A stretch of DNA of 20,766 nucleotides from a virus: IMG/VR virus record IMGVR_UViG_3300030103_001877, positions 1-20,766 of that record; one strand, 5' to 3'. The notes beneath the pieces were generated by a model. It was not told where the DNA came from, ran no database searches, and was given only the letters and a program-made list of their open reading frames with translations. Position numbers and translations under genes: made by a program. Positions 6,984 through 13,226 of this stretch are shown here, piece by piece (position 1 is the stretch's first letter; each line of letters begins with the position of its first letter).

Positions 6984-7195
6984 GCTACTTTTACTACAAT
7001 TTGGGGGGGTCTTACGGGTAGGCTCCTCTTAAATCTTTCCATATTTGAGCTTCTCTGTGCGTTTTTTTTCGTGCAAGTCACACAAAAAATGCGTTCCATG
7101 CCATTTTCATCGTATTCCCACACAAAAGACTTATGTTGAACCACAGCATCAAATAGCCTGTTGCAGCAGTCACACCTCAATTGATTATCTCTCAC
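6980..7195 (-). CDS. Small zinc-ribbon protein
   Basis: 71 residues with C8-x-C10-C11 near the start and CxxC later (FCVTCTKK), enough for one zinc ribbon, followed by a basic tail (RFKRSLPVRPPQIVVKVA). It is the last gene of the leftward recombination operon, overlaps its upstream neighbour by ATGA, and meets the integrase gene tail to tail with a 4-base overlap. It probably binds nucleic acid or protein; no family recognised. Confidence 0.68.
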   Translation of the reverse strand: MRDNQLRCDCCNRLFDAVVQHKSFVWEYDENGMERIFCVTCTKKNAQRSSNMERFKRSLPVRPPQIVVKVA

Positions 7196-7560
7196 GACTG
7201 CTTAATCTTGTATGGATCTGTATTGAGCTTTGGTGTTTTTTCTGGTTGGTTGCCACATAAAATATCAACTACATTTTTTTCAACATAGTTTGTCACTGCA
7301 CCACAATAACTATCTTTAGTTAAGGTATCTGCAATTTCTTTCATAGGGCAGCCGTATTGCAATAGCAATGAAACGAGCTTACCTGATGCTGTAAGTTCAC
7401 GACCAAGTTCTGTTTCTTCTTTTTTTAATTTAATCCAGGAGCCAATTATTTTTAATCCAGCTTCTGTTTCTTGATAATCCAACAGACTTATCACACGTCT
7501 GTCATTTATGTTCAGCCTGGTGGCTACGGACTTCATTCTGTTTGGTACTTTTATTCTCAT
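7192..7560 (-). CDS. TSCPD-domain-like phage protein
   Basis: 122 residues. The run IKVPNRMKSVATRL at the start and the pattern LGRELTASGKLVSLLLQYGCP followed by MKEIADTLTKD resemble stand-alone TSCPD-type proteins of alphaproteobacterial phages and prophages. The TSCPD domain is otherwise known from B12-dependent ribonucleotide reductases. No reductase core is present, so any role in nucleotide metabolism is unproven. ATGA overlaps on both sides place it in the leftward operon. Confidence 0.65.
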   Translation of the reverse strand: MRIKVPNRMKSVATRLNINDRRVISLLDYQETEAGLKIIGSWIKLKKEETELGRELTASGKLVSLLLQYGCPMKEIADTLTKDSYCGAVTNYVEKNVVDILCGNQPEKTPKLNTDPYKIKQS

Positions 7561-7757
7561 ACTAATTTAATTGATCTAGCTTTTGCCGGTATGTATGAAA
7601 TCTCATTGCGTTCTGACAATCGTTTGATCATCATGTGTGCTGTGCTTTTTGATTTCCATTGCATGTGATTAGATATTTCTTGAAAGCTCGGACTGTACCC
7701 ATGGTCATTCCAAAACTCTTTTATAAAATCTAAAGTTCTTTTTTGTGTACTGGTCAT
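7557..7757 (-). CDS. LexA-like DNA-binding domain without a protease domain
   Basis: 66 residues that match the N-terminal winged helix of LexA along the whole length. TQKRTLDFIKEFWNDHGYSP is the first helix and turn, FQEISNHMQW is the second helix, KSKSTAHMMIKRLSERN is the recognition helix, and EISYIPAKARSIKLV is the wing ending. LexA family proteins are normally about 200 residues, with a C-terminal S24 self-cleavage domain; here the protein stops after the DNA-binding part. It therefore cannot be inactivated by RecA-stimulated self-cleavage. It may compete with host LexA or act as a phage regulator. Embedded in the recombination operon by 4-base overlaps. Confidence 0.8.
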   Translation of the reverse strand: MTSTQKRTLDFIKEFWNDHGYSPSFQEISNHMQWKSKSTAHMMIKRLSERNEISYIPAKARSIKLV

Positions 7758-8044
7758 TTTATTGGTTTTACCTTTTCATTCTTTTCTGTATCTTCAAGTT
7801 TTTGAAGTATCTCACCCATGAGTGAGTAATTAATAATGTCCAACCAGTTATCTTTTAAATAAGTATGATCTGATCTGCTGATCTTTTCTAAAATAATAAG
7901 TTTACACAATGTGCTGCCAACGACTTTGATGCCAAGGAGAGCAGAATACAGCAAAGCAGTTTTCCTAAATCTTGGTACAAAATCTCCATATTGCTTGTGC
8001 CTTTGCATAAATATTTTTTCTGCCTCTTTTAATATATCTGTCAT
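7754..8044 (-). CDS. DUF6378-like (MazG-like helical) protein
   Basis: 96 residues. The opening ILKEAEKIFMQRHKQYGDF followed by an all-helical stretch (LLYSALLGIKVVGSTLCKLI...) and a DNWLDIINYSLMG motif matches phage DUF6378 proteins. These have the helical bundle seen in MazG-like nucleotide pyrophosphohydrolases. Whether it is an enzyme is not known, and the full acidic metal-binding set of MazG is not obvious. A 53-base leader with two competing hairpins precedes the start (8045-8080). ATGA overlap with the LexA-like gene downstream. Confidence 0.7.
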   Translation of the reverse strand: MTDILKEAEKIFMQRHKQYGDFVPRFRKTALLYSALLGIKVVGSTLCKLIILEKISRSDHTYLKDNWLDIINYSLMGEILQKLEDTEKNEKVKPIK

Positions 8045-8080
8045 TGCCTAAACTTGGCCTAGGCACAAGGATGTACCTAG
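8045..8080 (-). promoter_or_regulatory. Leader with two mutually exclusive hairpins ahead of the DUF6378-like gene
   Basis: In the leftward mRNA, CTAGGTACA (8080-8072) pairs with TGTGCCTAG (8067-8059) around a 4-base loop, a 9-bp stem with one G-U pair. The TGCCTA part of that 3' arm (8065-8060) can instead pair with TAGGCA (8050-8045), which ends directly at the start codon and holds the only AGG-like ribosome site. The stems cannot form together, so stem choice could expose or hide the start. Confidence 0.5.
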
Positions 8081-8097
8081 ACTCGTGTTCCTTTATG

Positions 8098-8346
8098 TTA
8101 GAATTGGTTGTCGAATGGTGTGTCATTGTTATCATTTGATTTATAACCATCTGACTTTGGTGTGTGCTTTTGCACTGATACAGATAAATGCATGTTGCCT
8201 TTACTATCTTCTTGTTTCCATGCAGAAGCTCTATAGTTTTTATCACCATTGACCGTTGCTGGCCCAGTATAAGCTGGCGGATTTTGTTTAAATTTACTTG
8301 CGTCAGCTGGGTACAACTTGACTGTTGCAATGCGTTCATTGTCCAT
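8098..8346 (-). CDS. Single-stranded DNA-binding-like protein with acidic SSB-type tip
   Basis: 82 residues. A beta-rich body (ATVKLYPADASKFKQNPPAY ... NYRASAWKQEDSKGNMHLSV) resembles DUF736/small OB-like phage proteins. It ends in a flexible acidic, Asn-rich tail with DTPFDNQF, much like the D-x-P-F tip by which SSB recruits partner proteins. It is encoded directly after the annealing protein and exonuclease with an 11-base overlap, a common place for a phage SSB. The activity is inferred from the tail and the neighbours. Confidence 0.6.
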   Translation of the reverse strand: MDNERIATVKLYPADASKFKQNPPAYTGPATVNGDKNYRASAWKQEDSKGNMHLSVSVQKHTPKSDGYKSNDNNDTPFDNQF

Positions 8347-8953
8347 TGGATTTTATTCCTTCCGTTAGTGTTTTTTCTCTTAAATCATATTGCTCAAATA
8401 TTCTCATATACATTGCCTCGTCATTTTTTTTCAATGATGTAATCCAGGCATTGTAAGGTTGTTTTCTTACAATCGATTCAAGTTTGGTTAATTGTGAAGC
8501 ATCCTCAAACAATTTGTAAAGTTCAGCTTCTTTTTCTTTATCAGTGTTACCTGATAAATCTTGTGGCAAATCTTCATTTGCGTATATGTAATGGCCTAGT
8601 CCAAACATAGCCATGCACTTTGTTAGACATCTCATTTTAGAATTAGCAATCTGTACTGATGATGGATTTACAATAGCTGCATTTTTGTAATCAAAAATTG
8701 CCAACCACATAGATTTAGTTTTGCCTTCTATGGTTATGGAACAATGCACAGATCCTGTACCATTTTTATAGTACAGCACATCAGATCCATCAAATTCTCT
8801 AAATTCATATGTAGCATCAGGATAATGCTCCATTAGTATTCCGTATGCCCATGCCCAGGACAAATATTTTAAATCGTTTTTACCTTTTATATGTTTGTTG
8901 CAGTTCACTTTAGACAAAGTAGCCCAAACACTGTTGTCTTTTTTCTTAGTCAT
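8336..8953 (-). CDS. Single-strand annealing protein, DUF1071/Sak3 type
   Basis: 205 residues from the preferred ATG at 8953, which follows AGGAGG at 8967-8972. An ATG at 9001 would add 16 residues but lies inside the exonuclease gene and lacks a ribosome site. The segments NDLKYLSWAWAYGILMEHYP, the SVHCSITIEGKTKSMWLAI strand pair, and NSKMRCLTKCMAMFGLGHYI are hallmarks of DUF1071, a Rad52-like phage recombinase family. It would anneal complementary strands exposed by the neighbouring exonuclease. The genes on both sides (exonuclease, SSB-like) support this strongly. Confidence 0.82.
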   Translation of the reverse strand: MTKKKDNSVWATLSKVNCNKHIKGKNDLKYLSWAWAYGILMEHYPDATYEFREFDGSDVLYYKNGTGSVHCSITIEGKTKSMWLAIFDYKNAAIVNPSSVQIANSKMRCLTKCMAMFGLGHYIYANEDLPQDLSGNTDKEKEAELYKLFEDASQLTKLESIVRKQPYNAWITSLKKNDEAMYMRIFEQYDLREKTLTEGIKSNGQ

Positions 8954-8972
8954 AAGATTTGTTGATCCTCCT

Positions 8973-9935
8973 TTAATTTTCCAATGCTTTGTTAAAATCA
9001 ATTTTTGCTTGTTCTACAAATTCATCACCAATGTTCCAATAAAACGGATGATCCCACTGTGGATCTGTCATAGACAATAATTTATTAACGTCACCTTCTG
9101 ACTGTTTTAATAAATTTTCTCTTTGTTTGGCTTTGCTTTTGTAAAACTTTAAATGATCAAGCATTGCAGCTTCTGTCAGTGTGTCACAATTACTTGGATC
9201 AAATATTGTGTATTCTTTTTCATTTGCATAAACTAGAAATGGTCTTTTTTTATTACACATTGCATAATAACCAGAAACCTGACGTGCATGGTCTAGCTTA
9301 GGCTCTTTTATAGATTGTGTGCTAAACCCATAAGTGCCATCTTTTTTTAATTTGCCTCGTCTTGGTGGTAAAATTTTTATTTCTACAACCATAGTTTCAT
9401 TTTCTAAATCAGTACGACCCAACACATCAATGTCAGTGCCAAGATTTACATAACGATTAGCTTCTGACTCAATTGGCCCCTTCATTGCTAAACTTTTTAT
9501 AGCTTTGTATAAATTGTATGCTATTCGATTTGCTATTTTTTTATGATATTCATGTTGAGCTTCTTCTTTTTCATCAAACATAGGTTTGTATTTATTAAGC
9601 TCAGCTTGCACATACAGTAAAAATTGTCTAAATGATAATTTATCAATATCAATATATTGTGAATTGTTAGTCCATAAACGATCAGCAAATACTAAAGCTA
9701 CACCACCTCCAACTGCTACACCTAGTCTTGGTTTAGCTTCAAACTTAAATTGCCTTCTTATATCTTGATCAACTTTAAAATATTTCCATGCCCAATGCCC
9801 ATCTGATGAAATATTTAATTGGCTCCAACTATGATGATCAAAATTAAAAGCTGTGTAATGTACCGAATCACCTTGCTGTACAAGTTTGTCAAAATCTGAT
9901 TGATTCTTTGGTAATTGTTGGCTTTTCAGTTGCAT
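8973..9935 (-). CDS. RecB/Cas4-like PD-(D/E)XK exonuclease
   Basis: 320 residues. The active-site pattern is present: Asp168/Asp170 (LGTDIDVLGR), Glu185-x-Lys187 (MVVEIKIL), and a motif-IV Gln with Tyr (HARQVSGYYAM, Gln219). Upstream, QHEYHKKIANRIAYN gives the usual helix. This is the PD-(D/E)XK core of RecB-like and lambda-exonuclease-like enzymes, which resect double-strand ends to single strands. It is the first gene of the leftward operon, followed by the annealing protein and SSB-like protein, i.e. a Red-type recombination set. About 130 N-terminal residues are extra and unassigned. Confidence 0.82.
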   Translation of the reverse strand: MQLKSQQLPKNQSDFDKLVQQGDSVHYTAFNFDHHSWSQLNISSDGHWAWKYFKVDQDIRRQFKFEAKPRLGVAVGGGVALVFADRLWTNNSQYIDIDKLSFRQFLLYVQAELNKYKPMFDEKEEAQHEYHKKIANRIAYNLYKAIKSLAMKGPIESEANRYVNLGTDIDVLGRTDLENETMVVEIKILPPRRGKLKKDGTYGFSTQSIKEPKLDHARQVSGYYAMCNKKRPFLVYANEKEYTIFDPSNCDTLTEAAMLDHLKFYKSKAKQRENLLKQSEGDVNKLLSMTDPQWDHPFYWNIGDEFVEQAKIDFNKALEN

Positions 9936-9964
9936 TAAATTTCCTACTTTGTTTGTTAAACAAG

Positions 9965-9993
9965 ACTAGAACATATAAGCTACAATTGGACAA
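9965..9993 (-). promoter_or_regulatory. Promoter candidate for the recombination operon
   Basis: On the complement strand TTGTCC (9993-9988) and TCTAGT (9970-9965) are 17 bases apart; each is a 4/6 match to consensus. The shared 19-base motif fills the space between them. An incomplete LexA-type box (AAAC-N7-GAAC, 9958-9972) covers the -10. The first gene starts at 9935. Confidence 0.4.
9970..9988 (+). repeat. Copy B of the shared 19-base motif (AACAWATAAGCTACAATTG)
   Basis: It matches 5434-5452 at 18 of 19 positions, same orientation on the + strand. It is 35 bases upstream of the exonuclease start and between that operon's predicted -35 and -10. The two copies are direct repeats around the 4.5-kb integrase-recombination block. 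Confidence 0.7.
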
Positions 9994-10050
9994 TGTTTTT
10001 AGTAATTAAAAAGGTAGTTTTTTTTACTATTAGATTTTAATCATACATAT

Positions 10051-10071
10051 TGCTGTTAGAAAACGACAGCA
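10051..10071 (-). terminator. Hairpin after the repressor gene, weak terminator candidate
   Basis: TGCTGT (10051-10056) and ACAGCA (10066-10071) form a 6-bp stem with a 9-base loop, about 25 bases past the repressor stop. No clean run of U follows in the leftward direction, so termination would be inefficient or the hairpin has another use. Confidence 0.35.
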
Positions 10072-10094
10072 TGCACTATGATTCGAAAATGTAA

Positions 10095-10700
10095 TTATTT
10101 TTTATTTGGTGTCAGTAAGGCTTTAGCCATCTGAACGTGAATTATCTTATTAACTTTATATGTATGCCAAGTGTGTGTCTCAGCATTGTATATAGAAATC
10201 ATTTGACCATTTGGGTCATCATAACCATTATATTCACCTATTACTTGTAAACCGTCTTTAAAAGTAAACAGTGCAAATCCTTCATCTAAAATTTTTGGAT
10301 TAAATTGATGTGTGCGTTTTTCAAACACATAAACATACTGGTTCCACTGTCCATACTTATGATCAATAATGTAAAAAAGTGAGTTATTGTGCCATTCTTT
10401 AGGTGCTACAATAAATATATTTTCCTTACATTTTTCTACTATTAAATTACTAATCTTGCCATCTACTTGTTTGTAACGATCAGATGGTTTCTCATAAAAA
10501 TCTCTCCAATCCAGGTCATACAATTCTGCAATGGCTTTTGCTTTGTGTACTGACAAATCACGATGTCCATTAACTACCTTGCTAAATGCTTCACGACTAA
10601 AGCCAAGTTTCTGACACAATTCAGTCTGATTTATTTTGTTACGAAACAAAACATCCTTAACTGACATGTTACCTGTAAATGGGTTGCTTATCTTAGCCAT
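10095..10700 (-). CDS. CI-like repressor with N-terminal XRE helix-turn-helix
   Basis: 201 residues. Residues about 23-62 (INQTELCQKLGFSREAFSKV and the following NGHRDLSVHKAKAIAELYD) form an XRE-type helix-turn-helix. The C-terminal ~90 residues (EGFALFTFKDGLQVIGEYNG ... WHTYKVNKIIHVQ) are beta-rich and recall the outline of the S24 peptidase fold of CI/LexA, but I see no Ser-Met nucleophile motif and no matching Lys. It may dimerise without self-cleavage. It is divergent from a Cro-like gene, the normal lysogeny-switch arrangement, and has a strong promoter. It would keep lytic genes off in lysogens. Confidence 0.82.
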   Translation of the reverse strand: MAKISNPFTGNMSVKDVLFRNKINQTELCQKLGFSREAFSKVVNGHRDLSVHKAKAIAELYDLDWRDFYEKPSDRYKQVDGKISNLIVEKCKENIFIVAPKEWHNNSLFYIIDHKYGQWNQYVYVFEKRTHQFNPKILDEGFALFTFKDGLQVIGEYNGYDDPNGQMISIYNAETHTWHTYKVNKIIHVQMAKALLTPNKK

Positions 10701-10718
10701 ATTAATCCTAAGTGGTTA

Positions 10719-10746
10719 AATATAAATGTTCTATCTAGGTTGTCAA
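10719..10746 (-). promoter_or_regulatory. Strong promoter for the repressor gene
   Basis: On the complement strand TTGACA (10746-10741, perfect) is 16 bases from TATATT (10724-10719, 5/6). The predicted start near 10712 gives a leader of about 12 bases before the ATG at 10700. A near match to the alphaproteobacterial LexA box (GTTC-N7-GTTG on +, 10728-10742) occupies the spacer. TGTTC also occurs twice, 22 bases apart (10727, 10749), and GACGT is repeated in tandem at 10758-10767; these are possible operators. Confidence 0.65.
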
Positions 10747-10794
10747 TCTGTTCGTTTGACGTGACGTAAAAACTACTATCAATTTGAATCTATT

Positions 10795-11013
10795 ATGCAA
10801 TTGAAGGAATATAGACAGCTGACAAAGCTAAGTTATCAGGGTTTAGCTGATTTATTGGGGCTAAAACATGCCAATGAAGCAATGCGTTATTGCAAAGGGA
10901 TTCGTTTTCCAAGACCAGATGTTTTAATTCAAATTGAAGATCGAACTAACAAAGCTGTCACGGCTAATGATTTTATAAACGTGTATCGAGAAGCCAATGG
11001 CAAAGAAATTTAA
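10795..11013 (+). CDS. Cro-like helix-turn-helix protein
   Basis: 72 residues: LKEYRQLTKLSYQGLADLLG followed by NEAMRYCKGIRFPRPDVLIQ is a compact XRE/Cro-type helix-turn-helix. It is first in the rightward early operon and divergent from the repressor. By position it would oppose the repressor and favour lytic growth. The ATG at 10795 is only 94 bases from the repressor start. It overlaps the next gene by 17 bases. Confidence 0.75.
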   Translation: MQLKEYRQLTKLSYQGLADLLGLKHANEAMRYCKGIRFPRPDVLIQIEDRTNKAVTANDFINVYREANGKEI

Positions 11014-11281
11014 TCTTGCACAATACAAATTAGTCAGGATCAACTGGCTTGATGCTATGGACAGTGACACTGGATGGCATGATCTCAAGAAAATGAAACA
11101 GTCAAAGGCAGAGCCTGTGCAATCTGTAGGCTGGATCATTAATGAAACAGACAAATGGTACACCATGTCAGCTGACTTTTGTTCAGATGGCACAACTGGC
11201 CGTGCCATAACTATTCCTAAAGATTGGTGTCAAAAAATAACAGTATTAACGAATGAGGCAATTGATGGATCCGCAAGATGA
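10997..11281 (+). CDS. Conserved phage early protein of unknown function
   Basis: 94 residues. The outline KLVRINWLDAMDSDTGWHDL, then VQSVGWIINETDKWY, then TTGRAITIPKDWCQKI is one I associate with small early proteins in many tailed phages, with a beta-rich core and an IPK/R-W motif. The role is unknown. The second gene of the early operon; overlaps the next start by ATGA. Confidence 0.68.
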   Translation: MAKKFNLAQYKLVRINWLDAMDSDTGWHDLKKMKQSKAEPVQSVGWIINETDKWYTMSADFCSDGTTGRAITIPKDWCQKITVLTNEAIDGSAR

Positions 11282-11553
11282 GTATGGCTGGTGATATAAA
11301 ATATTTGCATAACCAAGGAACGTGCAAGCATTGTGGTATAGCATTGTATAGCCACAAAAATGAGAGACGTTATGTGTGCGGTCATTGTGAAATCAAACAC
11401 GACAACACAGGTCGATTTGCTCGTAAAGTTCAGGACTATGTAGTCAAAGCCAAGCCTATCAGTGAGAAACGGAAGCTGCATTTACTTGAAACACAAGTAG
11501 ATGATTTAAAACGTGAAGTTGCGTATTGGAAGGACAAAGCCAATGCTCGTTGA
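11278..11553 (+). CDS. Zinc-ribbon plus coiled-coil protein
   Basis: 91 residues. CKHC (residues 16-19) and CGHC (34-37) form a classic four-Cys zinc ribbon. The C-terminal third (KRKLHLLETQVDDLKREVAY) is a predicted coiled coil, suggesting dimerisation. Likely a nucleic-acid- or protein-binding early factor. Overlaps the preceding gene by ATGA and the next by 11 bases. Confidence 0.68.
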   Translation: MSMAGDIKYLHNQGTCKHCGIALYSHKNERRYVCGHCEIKHDNTGRFARKVQDYVVKAKPISEKRKLHLLETQVDDLKREVAYWKDKANAR

Positions 11554-12031
11554 TTTAACCTGGCATGAATATGAAATGGCTGGTCACGTTGGCTTTCGTA
11601 GGAAGGTTGAGTCGTTACGATTAGGACACAAAGATCGTTATGGCAGCGTATGGACACCACGCAATGATGTTGGCACGTCTGTTATATCTTCCGTTGCTGA
11701 GCTTGCCGTAGGCAAATGCTTAAATATATATTGGGATGGTGCTATCAATACATTTAGCAGACCTGATCTTGGTAATTTAGAGATTAAGTCACAAGACCAT
11801 CACACCATTGACAACTACAAAGAGGCTAATTTTTTAGTCATTAAACCAGACTCTCCCCCAGAGCTGATCCACATCCTTGTGCTTACGCATTCCCATTTGA
11901 GGTACGAGGTTGTGGGTTGGGTGTTTGCTAAAGAAGGTAAATTAAAACAGTTTGAACGACAAAATCATAACAGGCCAATGTTTTATGGAGTGCCTGTTGA
12001 ACACTTAAACGACATTAAGGAGCTGCCATGA
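11543..12031 (+). CDS. PD-(D/E)XK nuclease-like early protein
   Basis: 162 residues from the ATG at 11543, which sits at the end of the upstream gene. An ATG at 11513 would give a longer overlap and a non-conserved-looking extension. The motif order Glu53 (SVAELAVGKCL), Asp75-xxxx-Glu80-x-Lys82 (PDLGNLEIKSQ) is a textbook PD-(D/E)XK signature. The protein may be a phage endonuclease or a repair enzyme; the substrate is unknown. Its stop overlaps the next start (ATGA). It is the third member of this fold in the window, each in a different operon. Confidence 0.75.
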   Translation: MLVDLTWHEYEMAGHVGFRRKVESLRLGHKDRYGSVWTPRNDVGTSVISSVAELAVGKCLNIYWDGAINTFSRPDLGNLEIKSQDHHTIDNYKEANFLVIKPDSPPELIHILVLTHSHLRYEVVGWVFAKEGKLKQFERQNHNRPMFYGVPVEHLNDIKELP

Positions 12032-12207
12032 ACATACATTTTTTTTATTGCGTCACCATTGGGATTGTTATCCTTGCTGGTATTGTTTGGGGATGTGCGT
12101 ATTTGGCATATCTGCACAGCACCTTAGATACGATGTGGTCAGAAATATCAATTGCCAGGTATCAGTTAGAATTAATCTGCATAGAAGTAGGTTGTGTGTT
12201 TGAGTAG
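12028..12207 (+). CDS. 59-residue single-pass membrane protein
   Basis: Starts at an ATGA overlap with the previous gene and ends 14 bases into the initiator gene. Residues about 8-29 (CVTIGIVILAGIVWGCAYLA) make one membrane helix, followed by a short amphipathic helix with two more Cys. The function is unknown. An early-expressed inner-membrane protein could be a superinfection-exclusion or host-takeover factor, but nothing in the sequence shows this. Confidence 0.6.
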   Translation: MNIHFFYCVTIGIVILAGIVWGCAYLAYLHSTLDTMWSEISIARYQLELICIEVGCVFE

Positions 12208-12781
12208 CCTGGACAAATTCATCAAAGAAGATCTGAGTAGTAATGCAAAGATTGTGTACCTGTATTTGGAACGCTTCTATGTCAAATACGGCAAGTGCTA
12301 TCCGAGACACTCAACCATTGCAAAGGATCTAAACTTCTCTCGTAGGACTATCATACGCTGTTTAAATGAGCTTAGAGATAAGAAGTTCATAGTGTCAAAG
12401 AGGCTGCAATCATCATGTGCATACAGGCCCAACTATCTCATTACGTCAGATGTGCCAGGAAGTGTATATATTAACAAACCTAGTATATCTAAACTATCTA
12501 AGATATCTAAGATAGATATATCTAGACATAGTGACAGACAGGGAGATGCTGTTAAAGATATATTAAGGGGGGTAAGTAAACAATCTAATCTACTCTACAA
12601 GTCAGCTGTAAAAGAAAGCTCCAAAAAGAATCGTATTCCGAAAAAACAAAGAGACAAGCTCACAACATTTTTAAACAACTTATCATCTGATAAAAAAGCT
12701 CAGTTTTGGCGTGAGGTGATGGATGAAACACACGAGAGGAGAGATGATTGGCTAAAACAATTTCCGCAGCTGGGATCGTAG
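12194..12781 (+). CDS. Replication initiator-like winged-helix protein
   Basis: 195 residues using the GTG at 12194; a TTG at 12200 is an alternative. Residues about 15-80 (LSSNAKIVYLYLERFYVKYG ... HSTIAKDLNFSRRTIIRCLN) form a HTH_36-type winged helix, found in the N-terminus of phage O-like and plasmid replication initiators. A flexible, basic middle (SISKLSKISKIDIS) and a short helical C-terminus follow. The gene contains iteron-like repeats at 12486-12525, as in lambda-type O genes, where the origin lies inside the initiator gene. There is no helicase domain, so a host helicase would be recruited. Confidence 0.72.
   Translation: MCLSSLDKFIKEDLSSNAKIVYLYLERFYVKYGKCYPRHSTIAKDLNFSRRTIIRCLNELRDKKFIVSKRLQSSCAYRPNYLITSDVPGSVYINKPSISKLSKISKIDISRHSDRQGDAVKDILRGVSKQSNLLYKSAVKESSKKNRIPKKQRDKLTTFLNNLSSDKKAQFWREVMDETHERRDDWLKQFPQLGS
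12486..12525 (+). other. Iteron-like repeats, candidate replication origin
   Basis: TATCTAA occurs at 12486, 12495 and 12504 with an exact 9-base period, and TATCTAG at 12519. An inverted TAGATA lies between. AT-rich DNA surrounds it and an AGATATATTAA string ends in a G-run near 12565-12571. The repeats lie in the middle of the initiator gene. Confidence 0.5.
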
Positions 12782-13161
12782 ATTTATTTGCAGAAGCTAT
12801 AGAAACTGACAAAAAACTACCATCTGCGTATCGTAAAGGTGCAAGTGCTATGCAGTTTGACATTGTGCATGACGCATCAGATCATGCTGCATGGAAGAAA
12901 CGAGAGCCTAAAATTGTTGCATCAGCTAAACAAATTGCACGATATGAGTTTGTTTTATTCAATATCAATCCGTTGCTTACCCCAATGGATAGAAAACTGA
13001 TGTGGTCGAGAGCAATGAAAGTACCTTACACACATCTTGCTAAAAAATTAAAGATGCATCGACACACTGTAAAAGAAAAATATTTAGAGACTGTTATCTT
13101 CATAAAATATTTAATTGCATACGATAAAAAACTACTAGACATGATCGACAAAATCACATAA
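12748..13161 (+). CDS. DUF6362-type helix-turn-helix protein
   Basis: 137 residues from a TTG start that has a good ribosome site (GAGGAGA) and overlaps the initiator by 34 bases. The outline IVDLFAEAIETDKKLPSAYR, then FDIVHDASDHAAWKK, then LTPMDRKLMWSRAMKVPYTH and LAKKLKMHRHTVKEKY matches DUF6362, common in alphaproteobacterial phages, where the C-terminal part is a sigma-like helix-turn-helix. It may be a late-gene regulator, being the last gene before the head module. The family is clear, the role is inferred. Confidence 0.75.
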   Translation: MAKTISAAGIVDLFAEAIETDKKLPSAYRKGASAMQFDIVHDASDHAAWKKREPKIVASAKQIARYEFVLFNINPLLTPMDRKLMWSRAMKVPYTHLAKKLKMHRHTVKEKYLETVIFIKYLIAYDKKLLDMIDKIT

Positions 13162-13171
13162 AGATTTAATT

Positions 13172-13198
13172 ATCATTAGGTATATTTTGCGTAATGAT
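13172..13198 (+). promoter_or_regulatory. Inverted repeat between early and head modules
   Basis: ATCATTA (13172-13178) and TAATGAT (13192-13198) are perfect 7-base arms around 13 bases, followed by a T-rich stretch. It could be a weak terminator of the early operon or an operator for the head module that starts at 13227. Confidence 0.4.
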
Positions 13199-13226
13199 TT
13201 TCCTTCTTTGTAAATGACAAGCCATT

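Noticed and set aside
6980-7013. Third copy of the shared motif (TAAGCTACTTTTACTACAATTTG) at the integrase end
   Set aside because: It matches only when a 9-base insertion is allowed, and it lies at the end of coding sequence.
7965-8339. 124-residue leftward open frame across the SSB-like gene
   Set aside because: It is a shadow of the SSB-like and DUF6378-like genes in another frame, is compositionally odd, and has no ribosome site.
10756-10796. Rightward promoter for the Cro-like gene from TTGACG at 10756
   Set aside because: No -10 with acceptable spacing follows; the true promoter is unresolved.
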